64,000 nt of DNA, taken from assembly GCA_030734395.1 (NCBI GenBank), contig JAUZTG010000044.1:372001-436000 (forward strand), given 5' to 3'. This stretch comes from Sarocladium kiliense. Its lineage: Eukaryota > Ascomycota > Sordariomycetes > Hypocreales > Sarocladiaceae. The notes below the pieces were generated by a model. It did no database searches. It was not told where the DNA came from and was given only the letters and a program-made list of their open reading frames with translations. Below are positions 53,541-64,000 of the stretch, one piece after another; position 1 is the first letter of the stretch; each line of letters begins with the position of its first letter. The position numbers and the translations under genes are program-made.

Positions 53541-54890
53541 TGGGCTAGATGGGTAAACGGGAAGAGCAGATAGATGCAAGGTTCTTCATTTTATTGCGCG
53601 TTTACTGACGTAGTCCATACGGCAAATGCTACCATTGACTCAGCAAATGTGTTCTAGAAGGCCGACAACCCGAGATTGGCATCTAAACTCGAGTCTCTTC
53701 GGAGCCGAAGGACCAAGTCTACCGACACCGTAGCCTCGCGATATGCCCAATACCCGACTTGTCTAATAACGCAGCAGCCGGGAGATGAGCCGGGTTTGGG
53801 AGTCAACTGAACTCCTTCTCCATCTATTGCAACTTCTTGTCGCGAGACCACAGCCCTATGACGTTGTTCCGAATATTTCTTCGCTTGGCAAATGGTCCAG
53901 GGCCAGGGCTTCGGGAACGAGTGTCGATCCAGCCCTGTCTATGCTTGGTGAAAGCAGCAGCGATGCAGAGTCATGCTTAGGGGTTGCACTGCGATATGAA
54001 TAGATCCTGGCGGCCGCGCTGTGACCACCCACACTCAGCAATGTTCCATGCAATCGCAGCCCTCCTCATGAATAGGCGGACAGCTGTTGGAACTCAACCT
54101 ATTGCAAGGCTACGCATGCTAAGCTTACTATGTGCGTCTGTTTGCCGCCTGTTAGAACTGCCTATTTACGGTAGCAATACCACTAGCTGTCCGACAAAGC
54201 TGGTAACCTTAATAGACGGGCTTGGAATGTATCCCAGACATCAGAAATAGTGAGCATGGGGCCGACACAAGTGGCGCAGCATCTGCGCAAGAAGACCCCA
54301 AAGACAGGGACCAACTTACCGCCCCCAGCGTGCATTGCATCCCTAGTCAGGATGACAGCCTGCAGTATGTTACATTTTCCATAAGGGAGGGCAGTGTGGC
54401 CTTCTGCTCCAGCACCACCACCAGTGGCGGTTGGGCTTCAGGAATGACGCGGGATGGAATATCCGCGCCCGGTGGTCGCTTATTGAGTTTTAGACGCGGG
54501 TCTGAATTCGAGATATGGAATGACGAGTTTTCCCACGTGTCTGGATGCATTGCCAAGTGCTGACAAAGTGATGTGTGAGGAGAGTTGAGAGTTGTGTTGC
54601 CCACCATTGTTGTTTGGTGCTTACCACCATGCGCCGGAGATGGAAACTCGCTCTTACGATAGACGAAAGGTAGGTTAATGCTAGTACTAGGCCTGTCCGG
54701 CGATCCGGCCGAGAGTATATAAACCAGTTCTCTCTTCCCTACTATGGTTTGAATGACGATGCTTGGCGATTTCCACCCTAGAGAAACGAGAGAGGGTCAC
54801 TAATCACCAGATCGACAACGCTTGTGCTGTTCATGCTTCTGGTTTCTTCACCCACGGTTCAACCCAACCACATTCCAGCCGTGGCCCCCA
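53541..54890. other. Intergenic region, P450 promoter
   Basis: 1.35 kb with no gene I can support. The second half is the P450 promoter, with a TATA box listed separately and a CCGGCGATCCGGC direct repeat just before it (about 54697-54709), of the kind zinc-cluster factors bind. Confidence 0.45.
54716..54723 (+). promoter_or_regulatory. TATA box of the P450 gene
   Basis: TATATAAA 168 nt upstream of the P450 start codon, followed by a CT-rich stretch (CTCTCTTCCC). Position and sequence fit a core promoter; not tested. Confidence 0.5.
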
Positions 54891-56671
54891 ATGGACGTCT
54901 GGATATCCACGCCCTACATCGGGATCCTGCTTCTCGGTGGTCTGTTGGTGAGCAGCACCTACACAGTGAAAAGTCGTGAAGCCAAGCGCGCATTCCCCGG
55001 GCCGACACAACTCCCTCTGATTGGTCGGGTGCATGATCTCCCACGCAAGTCGACATGGCTGAAGTTCCATGAATGGGCGAAGATCTATGGTCCGATCTAC
55101 CAGACTTCGATGATGGGGCAGAAGTTTGTCATCATTTCGGATGAGGACATTGCGAAGGATTTGTTGCTAAAGAAGGCGGACCAAACCTCGGGGAGGGTTC
55201 AGATTCGAGCTTTGCTGAATCACAAGGAAGATCCGACGTATTTTGCATTGCAAGACAGGCAAGGTAAGTTTCGGGGAGACGCTTCTATATTTTGGAGAGA
55301 CGAAAGCGAGGAGTTATACTAATGGTCTTTCGAAAGAAACGTGGCGTATGCAACGCAAGTGGGTTCATGCCGCGCTGGTCGCTTCATACCAGCAGCACTT
55401 CCACGGCCACATCGGAAATGAAATCCAGCGCTGGCTCATGACGCTTCTCATCGACCCGTCAAGGTTCCATCCCAACACTCGGGAGCTCACAGGCCGGATC
55501 ATGGCTCGCCTGACGTGGGGCGATGCTACGCAGGGAAGACAGCACGGAGAGGAAGCCATCGAGACGTTGACCAACATGTCTATTCATGGGAGTCTGGCTA
55601 ACACTGCTCCCTTCCTGTGGCATCTCGGAGATTTCTTGGGGTACAATCCTTGGAGAAAGTATGAGGTAGCCCGGGAAGCGAAGTTGAAAGCTCATTGGCT
55701 TCGAAGCTTTCGTACGGCGAGGAGAAGATATCTGGAAGACGATCTACCCAGTGACACATGGTCTTATCGGTATTTTGACCAGCTGGCCAAAGCCGGAAAC
55801 GCAACTCTTGAACAGAGTGAGATGGAAGAAGAGGTCGCATACTGCATGCTGGGGTTTCAGTGTATGGTCGGCATCATCACGGTTGCGACGCCGCTCATGT
55901 ACCTGATGATGGCCATGACTCTGCATCCAGAGTGGCAGGACAAGGTGCAGGAGGAGATTGACCAGGTTTGCGGTGAGCGGATGCCTGGACTGCAGGACTA
56001 TGCTCAGTTGCCTACCTTGAGAGCCTGTATAAAGGAAGCCTTGAGATGGAGGTCAAGTGTGCCACTAGGTGGGTTATGGCAGTCTTCCACTCTGTTCAAA
56101 TGGTGCACTAACGAAGGTCAGGTGTTCCACATCGTTGCGAGGAGACGATAGAGTACGGCGGTATTATCATCGAGAAAGACACCATCGTCATGTCCTGTGA
56201 ATGGTTAGTCTGACCCCGTCACACCAATTCAACACTACAGATCGTTGAACTAATGCTCAACCCAGGAACCTCAACCGCGACCCAAAGAACTTCCCCAACC
56301 CCGAATCCTATCTCCCAGAACGCTGGCTCTCGCCCGCCTACCCAACATACCTCTCCCCTCTCACTCGACACCCCAATCTCCGCGAAGGGAAAGCTATGCA
56401 CACATTCGGCTGGGGACGCCGTGTCTGCCTCGGTCCGCAACTGGCAGATGATGAGCTCTTCCTGGCTGCAGGGGCTGTGTCCTGGGGGTTCAGGATGAGA
56501 CCGCGGAGGGACGTGTTGACGGGTGAGGAGGTGAAGATTGACACTATGGCGACGAACTCGAATGTGATTCTGGAGCCCATGCCATGGGAGATGGAGTTCG
56601 TGCCACGGGATGGGAAGGTAGAGAGGATGGTCAAGGGATGGAGTGATGTGAGGGAGGAGCTGCGAGTTTGA
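54891..56671 (+). CDS. Cytochrome P450 monooxygenase
   Basis: 530 residues in four exons: 54891-55263, 55337-56068, 56122-56203 and 56266-56671, all GT-AG. N-terminal ER anchor (YIGILLLGGLLVSSTYTV), then the proline hinge FPGPTQLPLIG. C-helix WRMQRKWVH, K-helix E358-x-x-R361 in IKEALRWR, PERW, and the haem loop FGWGRRVCLG with Cys450. The I-helix is unusual: the AGxDT motif reads VGIIT, so the acidic proton-relay residue is replaced by Ile. Resembles secondary-metabolism or detoxification P450s of the O-methylsterigmatocystin oxidoreductase type; substrate unknown. No polyketide or terpene backbone gene is in the window, so it looks like a stand-alone gene. Confidence 0.92.
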
Positions 56672-57065
56672 CTTGGATGGTTGGTACTTGGTGTGAGGTT
56701 ATAGTATTCTATTAGTTTAGCGAGCCTGCTTTAGACTTGACCTATAAATCATCGATCTACTAAAGCGATATTGTTCCGGAATAATTTAGACCATTATGAA
56801 CATTAGTCTACTTGTATGTACCTTATAGCTGTAGATATGATATCCTGCGCGTGTCGCCTATACTCGTCATCGCAGCTCTGACCCACCCCCGCCAATACCA
56901 TGCCACCATCCCCTTCTACCATCCCACTCTCCGCTGATCGCCCCAACCTCCTACAACCACCACCACCAAACATCTCTACAGCCCTCACGCGACCTTGGTC
57001 TCTCTTTGCTCTTTCACCTCAGAACCTACCGCCCCGGCCTTCTATTCTATAAGCGCAATACCATC
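56672..57065. other. Intergenic region, UBC7 promoter
   Basis: 0.39 kb between P450 stop and UBC7 start, both on the plus strand. CT/CCA-rich leader just before the ATG. No other element recognised. Confidence 0.5.
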
Positions 57066-57624
57066 ATGGCCCAATCTACCGCCCACAGGCGCCTCCTTCA
57101 GGAATACCGCGCCCTGACCAACAACCCTCCAGACGGCATCACGGCCGGCCCCGTCACCGAAGACGACCTCCTCCACTGGGAATGCCTCATCCAAGGTCCA
57201 GAGGGCACCCCTTTTGAAGGCGGCGTCTTCCCCGCCGAGCTCAAGTTCCCAAAGGACTATCCGCTCGCCCCACCATCCATGCGTTTCCTCGCCGACATCT
57301 GGCATCCCAACGGTAAGCACCACCACCCGATCATCCCATCATATACACATCTAAACATCCATCTTCACAGTCTATCCCTCCGGCCTAGTCTGCATCTCCA
57401 TCCTCCACCCTCCCGGCGATGACCCGAACCACTACGAGCACGCCTCCGAGCGCTGGTCCCCCATCCAGTCCGTCGAGAAGATCCTCATCAGTGTCATGAG
57501 CATGCTTGCTGAGCCGAATGATGAGAGCCCTGCGAACGTGGAGGCTGCGAAGATGTGGCGCGAGCGAAGGGGCGAATATGAGCAGAAGGTTCGAGATGGC
57601 GTTCGACGCATGTTAGGGCTTTGA
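57066..57624 (+). CDS. ubc7: Ubiquitin-conjugating enzyme E2, Ubc7/UBE2G2 type
   Basis: 166 residues in two exons, 57066-57312 and 57371-57624 (GTAAGC...TTCACAG). The UBC fold is complete: HRRLLQEYRAL, FEGGVFPAELKFPKDYP, PPSMRFLADIWHPN, the active-site GLVCISILH with Cys90, and then the acidic insertion PPGDDPNHYEHASERWSP that marks the Ubc7/G2 class. In yeast Ubc7 works at the ER membrane with Cue1 and the Hrd1 or Doa10 ligases in ERAD. Together with glucosidase II upstream, it makes two ER quality-control genes in the window, although they are 30 kb apart and not co-regulated as far as the sequence shows. Confidence 0.95.
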
Positions 57625-57887
57625 GAAGGACGGTCCGGTCGAAGGTGGGAAACAGGGGATTCAAGGACTGCTATTTCGAGATGTACGGACATGACATGGG
57701 GCAAGATCAAGGAGATTCGGGACCTTTATTCTTTTTTGGCATAGCATGGCGCGGGAAAGATCTGGTAATTCAGTTCTAATTTACGTCTCTTCATAAAACC
57801 ATTCCAGCATCTCATCTCCAGATCTCCCGCGGGTCTATTGTCATCATGATTCATCCAGCTCCTCTATTCTTTTTGGCGTTCAACACA

Positions 57888-60620
57888 TCAAAGATTGTTC
57901 TCTGCCTTGAATTTGTCCCAGCTCTCGTTCAATGTGCTGAACACCAATCCAGCAATCAGCCTGACCTCTGTACTTGCATCTTGTGGGAGCTGTTTCGGAG
58001 GGGTTAGCCATGTGCCGACGACAGAGCGAAAGGAAATAGCGAGGTTTGTTGGGCAACATACCTTGTCCGGATGGGTCTTGGCGATGGCCTTCATGTACTG
58101 AATTTTGACCTTGTTCGCCATCACGAGTTCATGCATCCCAATCTTCTTCCATCCACTTCCCTCCCACAACACCTGATCCATACTGCCCAGCAAGGCGCGC
58201 AGATTATCTCTCTTGCCATCACGCCAGGCGCCAACCCTCGCGTCGACCTTCTCCGAAAGTATGAACTTCTCGTCATCCTCTTTGGCAGCTGCCTGGTTCG
58301 CTTCGCGCAGCCGAGTCACCGCCTCAGAACTCTTCTGTGGCGTTGAAGTTGCGGCGGGCTTCGGCCGCGGCTTGGGCTTGGCTGCTGCTGCAGCAGCCTT
58401 TGCTGCAGGAGTTGGCTTGGGTGCCAGAGCAGTTTGGCAGCGTTGACGGCCTTTAACTGCGGTGGCGCCGCCCACGCCCCCTTCGACGCAAAGCTGCCAG
58501 ACAGAGAGGGCATCGCTCCACTTCTCCATCTGCTCGAGTGCTTCAGCCTTGCGGCTCAGAGCTTTGCCATAGAGGTCTTTCATGTCTCGGTGCTCATCCT
58601 GCCCATTCTCGCCTCGAACAGCAACGGTCTCTCCTTGTCCATTGCCGGGTCCGATGATCTTGAGAGCCGTGTCCGCATCGTTGACGGCCTGCTTTGGTTC
58701 CCCAGTCTTCAGAGCGGTAAGTGCCCGATTTGTGAGCAGCACAATGGCCAGTGGGTGTGTATCTGGTACACCAGACAGGGAAGACGAATACGATGAGTGG
58801 GCTGAGGCATAATCGCCACGCTTGAAGTGCGTTGTGCCTTCGTGCCGCAGCTTCGTTGATGTCTGTAATGCAGCTGGGCTAATGCTGGGAATCTGACGCG
58901 TTGGTCGCGGTGTAGGCTTCGGGGATGCTGAAGGACGGTGTGCAAGTTGGGGTGATGCTCTTGGGGGTGCGCTTGCAGCAGGTCGAGATGGTATGGTCTG
59001 GCGAGCTTGTGGCACTTCGTCACCAAAGAGGAGATCGGCCTCCGGTGGTACCGGTTTTGATTCAGCTGGAGGAGTACCACCTTTCCTTCTCCTGTTGGGA
59101 CTGCTGTAGGTGCCAATATCGTCATCCGCGGCCAACCTATTCAGTCGTGCTCTGGGATCACGAGCTGTTGGTGGCGCTGACTGTTGCTGCCATCTGGGCA
59201 CAGGACTACTTCGACTCGCCTGGGTCTGGGCTGGAGAACCACCTCTCTGGGGTGCAATCCTTTCTTCAGGTGCTTGTCGGCTGTTTGTTCGTGCAGGCTT
59301 CGGTCGGCCTCCGGATTCGAGCATCATCGCTTCATCAGTGACGTCGGCTTCAGCCCTTCTAGGTTGTTGCCGTTCTCCCATTTGCGCATCTCGCATCCAT
59401 TTCGGCTGGCCTGGGTCTCCCTCCTGCTGGAGTTCTGCCACAGCCTGTTGCATCTTCTTCTGCCCAGTCTTCCACAATGAGTTTGCCGTCTTGAACAGGC
59501 TGTTGCCAACGGCCGCTGCTGATTTAGCAAGGTCCGGCTGGTCACCTTGAGCCAGTGACCGATTGTCTCTCCTTTGAGGTGGTTGAGACCCCGCTGATGC
59601 GCTACGACCAGCTGAGGCAGCCTTAGACTTTCTGTGAGCTTCATCGAGAAGCCAGTTCACAGCAATCTCAGTATTGTTACCGGCACCACTCTCTGTAAGC
59701 GCTCGCCGGGCGTCATCGGCTGAGAAGCCGTAGTCTACCAGCTGGGCAACGGCACGATCAAACGGATCATTTATCGTCTTCTTCTGCTGACGCACTGGTG
59801 CCCTCGGCGCCTCAAATGAGCTCGAACTATCTCCGTCATCCTCAATAGGTCTCCCTGGTTCCGGTTGCTGCGCTTGCTTCTTCCGGACTTCGTCGACCGG
59901 TCGTCCGAGATCGCCGAGAAAGTCGTCGTCGTCATTAAGGTCTTGTTTCGGTGCAGGCTGATGGTTCGACTTCATCTCGCTGAGTCCGAAGGGGTCGTCA
60001 TCTTCGACAGGGAAGCTAGATCCATGGCCCCCCGACGAAGACCCCCATGCGGTCGGATCGCTCAGATCCAGCTGACCATTGTTCGCAGGCGTCGATCGAT
60101 TTGACTCCGGGGGCGGATAATGACTGGAGTTGTCCACCTTGGTGTCCTTGTTGAAGGCCGCGAACAAATCCTCGTCGTCCTTGCTTGTCGTCTTTGCTTG
60201 CGGAGGCTGAAGAGGTGCAGGGCTGGCATTGGAAGCTCCTCGCGATCCGAGATTGTCCCAGAACTGTCCATTGCCAAATTGTGCCTCAACCTGCTGTCTC
60301 TGCTGCTCTGCCTTCTGCCTCTTCTCGGCCTCCAGCTGGGCCTGGCGTTCGGCGAGGCTGAGGTTCTGCTTCGATTTGGCCGAGCCGAAGTTGACAAGGT
60401 TACTGAAGCTGTCGGCAGCTGCTTTCTGTGGCATAGGCTTCGAACCGGATCCTGAAGAGGGCTGGGCGGACAGAGGTTGTGCGGAGAGCGGGGTGGTTCG
60501 CCCAGATGCGAAAGGAGACGGCGTAGGTCGAAGCGAGCCGAAGGTCGGGTTCATCGGTGGCGGCTTCGCCTGGTCCCCAGTCGGTTTTGAGGACCAGTCA
60601 ATGCCTGCGAGGTCGTCCAT
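57888..60620 (-). CDS. swa2: Auxilin-like SWA2 protein (UBA, TPR, J domain)
   Basis: 886 residues in two exons, 60620-58062 and 57989-57888. Swa2/auxilin recruits Hsp70 to strip clathrin from coated vesicles. In order: a Ser/Pro-rich N-terminus with clathrin or adaptor-type DPF/DLF motifs (for example DDDPFGLSEM), a Gln/Glu coiled coil (about 85-115), a UBA domain (286-328, DPFDRAVAQLVDYGFSADDA), a long disordered region, TPR repeats at about 590-740 (LRHEGTTHFKRGDYASAH), and a C-terminal J domain with HPDK at 850-853. The 72-nt intron (58061-57990, GTATGT...AAACAG) falls directly after HPDK and preserves the frame if unspliced. Convergent with UBC7. Confidence 0.93.
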   Translation of the reverse strand: MDDLAGIDWSSKPTGDQAKPPPMNPTFGSLRPTPSPFASGRTTPLSAQPLSAQPSSGSGSKPMPQKAAADSFSNLVNFGSAKSKQNLSLAERQAQLEAEKRQKAEQQRQQVEAQFGNGQFWDNLGSRGASNASPAPLQPPQAKTTSKDDEDLFAAFNKDTKVDNSSHYPPPESNRSTPANNGQLDLSDPTAWGSSSGGHGSSFPVEDDDPFGLSEMKSNHQPAPKQDLNDDDDFLGDLGRPVDEVRKKQAQQPEPGRPIEDDGDSSSSFEAPRAPVRQQKKTINDPFDRAVAQLVDYGFSADDARRALTESGAGNNTEIAVNWLLDEAHRKSKAASAGRSASAGSQPPQRRDNRSLAQGDQPDLAKSAAAVGNSLFKTANSLWKTGQKKMQQAVAELQQEGDPGQPKWMRDAQMGERQQPRRAEADVTDEAMMLESGGRPKPARTNSRQAPEERIAPQRGGSPAQTQASRSSPVPRWQQQSAPPTARDPRARLNRLAADDDIGTYSSPNRRRKGGTPPAESKPVPPEADLLFGDEVPQARQTIPSRPAASAPPRASPQLAHRPSASPKPTPRPTRQIPSISPAALQTSTKLRHEGTTHFKRGDYASAHSSYSSSLSGVPDTHPLAIVLLTNRALTALKTGEPKQAVNDADTALKIIGPGNGQGETVAVRGENGQDEHRDMKDLYGKALSRKAEALEQMEKWSDALSVWQLCVEGGVGGATAVKGRQRCQTALAPKPTPAAKAAAAAAKPKPRPKPAATSTPQKSSEAVTRLREANQAAAKEDDEKFILSEKVDARVGAWRDGKRDNLRALLGSMDQVLWEGSGWKKIGMHELVMANKVKIQYMKAIAKTHPDKVCCPTNLAISFRSVVGTWLTPPKQLPQDASTEVRLIAGLVFSTLNESWDKFKAENNL

Positions 60621-63600
60621 GGCGAAAGCAATGTGTTCTCACTTCATAATGTTTGCGGGAATGCTAGAGTATTAGATGTGCCGGTGGCAGGTGGAATGTG
60701 CCTACTGCGGTGGCAGCTCTGTCGCGTGTCGTCAGGGTGAGTGGATCAGCAGCGTATGGGTGATGACTAAGCCATGCCAAGACATATACATACTTCTGCG
60801 TAGGAAACTCAACGAAGATACGCTCACCAGCACAGTAATGAGTTTTGGCTCACAAGCCGAGATCTTCGTATGAGAGCGCATATGTTCAGGCCTTAACTTG
60901 TTCGAGTCAGCAGTGCCGTCAAAAGCTCGCAACAAGTAAGCATCAATCTTGATACGCGACTGCTTTGCCAACCTCAGTTGCCTACCCTAGAAAGTAATAT
61001 GTATATCCGTGATCCAAGGTACAGCGTTGGGCTGGAAGCTACATTCACATCAATGCGCGTTATGATTCTTCCAGAAATACAGAGACTGCATCAGACTCTT
61101 TGAGCCTGCTCTATGACTCAGAGATCTGAAAAGGTGGTCGTAAGTCCCTAACTGGTACGGGAATCATGAGTGTTGCAATTACCCAACACAAGCATCGGCA
61201 AGCCATCCTCTACTCGCACCATCATTTGGTTAACAGGAACGAATACCTGCACGTTCCTGTCCACAGCGGACCATAAACAATCAAATTTCCCCAGAAGCAT
61301 GATTTAGAGTGATCTACCCCGTACTAGGAAGGGAGATTACGACTTGACGCTTATGCTTGTACGTGAGGTGAACAAGCTCTAGGCGTTTCGGCCTATTGAG
61401 CAGCTCATTTGACTGGAACAGTAGCTCAGAGGACGAAGTCGCACCATCAAAGGTGGAAACGAACATGTACGAACGCAAATTAACAGAAGGGAGACAGCGC
61501 GCCTTGCGAATGAATCGCTTGCAGGGATACAGGCTGAACGAGAGGGAGTGCCTTCGTCTTCGAAGATTCCAGTTCGTCGCACCACGAACACGAGGATCGG
61601 GAAGTTGAAATGAGCTGGTGGCAGGGCTGGCAAAGAACGCAGCCGACCATGCAGATATGTGAGACCGGCAGCGCCGAAAGGGATTCGCCGTTCAAGTTGA
61701 ACACGTCGCAATGCGATTGTATTTGGGTGATGCGATGAGGCGCTGGCCAACTCATACAATGCGACGCAGGCCAGCGTGTGTACCTAAGAGGAGATCGGAG
61801 ATGGCATATACGAGAGCCGAGCGGCTGGGCCAAATGGGTTGTACAAGCCAGGCGGTCAGCGAGGAAATGCAGCGACTTAGCGACTTGACGTATGTGTGGC
61901 ACCGGAAAGAGGTAACCTGCAGTATCGAGGCTTGTGGGATACCGAGATGCTAACGAGGATGGTGAGCTGGCAGGTCAGCACATACCACATGCGACACCAA
62001 AGATAGGAACCAGCAAATGGCAATGTTGCTGTGCCTGGATGCCCAGAAAGAGCGACAGGGGCACATAAGGCGGGATTGAAACATGATTGGCTGAGTGACT
62101 GCCCCCCTCCGGCAGCTGAAACCCGTTTCACTCCCCGGCAGGCGCGGCGCGGGCGGTTCCTGCCCTGAATCTCTGGATGAATTGTGCTTTCCCATCTTTT
62201 TGCTTCTCTTGTGGTCCTTCCTTCCTCCCAGCCGAAGTTGTGCTACAGCCTCAGGCACCAATTCTCGACCTCATGGGCCAATATGCAAACCTTCTTCGAC
62301 AGGTCCATGTCGGTGTTTCTGGAATCCATTAACGTTGAAAGGCGGGAACCGTGGTCGACCGACCTGTCACAGCGAGTCCTGCATGGGTCGATCATACCTG
62401 CCAGAAAGCTCAGCGAGGGCCAATTCTAGGGCGAACCATAAGCGACCCTCTGTCGTGATCTGGAAATGACCTTCTACATCGAAAGCATCAATAGCTTACA
62501 CAGCGTATCTTACGAAAAGGCATCGTGACATCGGACCGTTTCTACGTGCTTGTGTTCGCTGGTGCTGCAGCTCGCCTGTGCTGCCATTGGAAAGCTGTGC
62601 CGACTTACACCAGGCCTGGGAAGCCACGCGACACAACAGCAAGCAACGCGCCACAGCGGCTTCCCTCGTCATTGAGCTCCACACTACGGACGCCGTGCCC
62701 AGCACTCCCGGCGATGGGGAATTGGATCGTCGAAGAAGAGATGAGGGATCATCAAAGGGACACCTCACCAACATCGTGAGTTTCGCATTGTATACACCTA
62801 ACTCACAAACAATGCTTCCTGCAAGTGCTCTTTGCTTACCCCGGCCATTAGTTGAAACACTACACTTGCAACGATAAGAGCCCCCAATGGGCGGCTAAAT
62901 CCTACGATACCTACCTTCCTGCACCCTAAAAACGGCAGCATAGTGTTGGCCAAGTCCAGACCTCTGCAACCGCAACCCATCGATCATATCGGCGATGATG
63001 CTCGAGGCTGCTATTCTCGGGAATCCCATCTTTAGCACAGACATGCATCCCTCGCCACTCCCTCGTTTATACTTGGCCAGCTATGCAATAGTTGCCTTGA
63101 AGTCGGACTATTTGCGTGCACTGGCACTATCCAGCGACCTATTCATGCGCCCCTGATGGCGCGCCGGCGCAGACCCCGCTACCCCCGCTTTAATCGGCAA
63201 CACATTCCAGGGGCATCATCGTCATGCGCGACCCTGCAATTCCAGGGGCGGGACTCCTGTGAGAGGCTGAGAGAACGAAGCCATCCATCCACCTTTTGCC
63301 CGGGCTGAGCGCCTCTTCTTCAAGTGACGAGCCACATGTCGCGCAGCTTTCAACTTGCAGCTTTGTCTCTGTGGCGCCAATCAGTTACCAGAAGCGGCAT
63401 AAGTCCAGCTCCAGGCGCTTCGCCCCTGTTCCAAGTGCTGTTTCTACTGCCAACCAACGCTGGCGTTTATCAAACCAGTCCTTGCGACCAGCCAACCACC
63501 CTCCGACCCTGTCACTCACTTTAGCAGCCCATCCTGTGTCGCACCAGCGACAGAATGCTCCCGATGCGCAAAGTGACTCTATGTGTCTGTGCCGCCTGGT

Positions 63601-64000
63601 CGTGTTTGCTGCCGTAGACTAAGCTCACCTTCCACCCCCTGCCAGCCGTGCCCCTGGAGACTCATGACGATCTTCGTGCCCAGTCACTCCTAGTCCACTA
63701 AAGTGGCTCTGGCCGAGATCTTGGGTCACCTTGGTCGTGGCTCGTCGGTTTTCTGTTCTAGGTGGCTTCGGGGCTCCTCAGGGCCCTGACTGGTGTCGCC
63801 TCTGGTCATGATCCATGCTTCCTCGACCCCGTGTTAATCTTTCGCCGACGCTGCCAAGGACTGTACCAACAGTGTAGTTATAGCGCAATGCTCTGCTCAG
63901 TGCGACCAGTTTCGCCCCCATTCCCACAGAATCCCACTGAAGCTCGAGCCTGGCAGTGCTCCGGGACGAGTGTGCCGACCTCCTGCGAACCCATCGTCGC
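60621..64000. other. Gene-free right end
   Basis: 3.4 kb without a gene I can support. It begins with the SWA2 promoter and leader. Open frames up to about 140 codons lie on both strands (for example 61480-61902, 62095-62469 and 63296-63622), but none has a family signature or splices into a longer protein. It may hold the promoter or long leader of a gene beyond 64000. No tRNA, repeat array or transposon signature was recognised. Confidence 0.45.

Overview
The window is nuclear DNA of a filamentous ascomycete (Pezizomycotina). The evidence is short introns (about 50-100 nt) with GTAAGT/GTATGT-like donors, fungal families (AcuK-type Zn2Cys6 regulator, Yap1-type bZIP, HET, RTA1, EF-hand MscS channel), CT-rich leaders and compact gene spacing. 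A Dothideomycete is my best guess, but that is an impression and not a measurement. No transposon, CRISPR array, rRNA or tRNA gene was recognised.

Layout. 1-715: start of an acuK/ERT1-like gluconeogenesis regulator, cut by the window edge. 4370-6623: six-exon DHA1-type MFS exporter with an inverted repeat in its promoter. 7821-9653: Yap1/AP-1-like oxidative-stress bZIP factor. 11890-12801: single-pass membrane protein. 13804-17199: large disordered WW-domain protein. 18144-20732: EF-hand MscS channel. 23424-26390: glucosidase II alpha subunit, divergent from a nucleoside diphosphate kinase (27453-28286) that faces a DUF1279 mitochondrial protein (28438-29076).

30.2-38.2 kb is an accessory, surface-oriented block: a secreted protein of unknown family, a HET-domain protein, a CDH-cytochrome-like (DOMON/AA8) secreted protein, a GH18 hydrolase and an RTA1 membrane protein. 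39.0-46.8 kb holds a coiled-coil protein with a PPxY tail, a secreted protein with an NCxHW signature suggesting a permuted papain-like fold, an unknown membrane protein and a mitochondrial Mmc1-like protein.

47.1-60.6 kb is mostly housekeeping: SmD3, an unknown protein, TRM61 divergent from cysteinyl-tRNA synthetase, a cytochrome P450, UBC7 and an auxilin-like SWA2 protein. 60.6-64.0 kb has no gene I can support.

The genes do not form one pathway. Functional themes are ER quality control (glucosidase II, Ubc7), tRNA biology (Trm61, CysRS), stress and export (AP-1, MFS, RTA1, P450), and secretion or self-recognition (30-38 kb). The most useful oddities are an apparent GG instead of GT splice donor in the CysRS gene, two frame-preserving introns placed inside functional domains (AP-1 redox domain, auxilin J domain), an in-frame membrane-anchor extension upstream of the NDP kinase, and the secreted NCxHW protein. 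Gene models were built by hand from splice consensus and reading frame; there is no transcript evidence.
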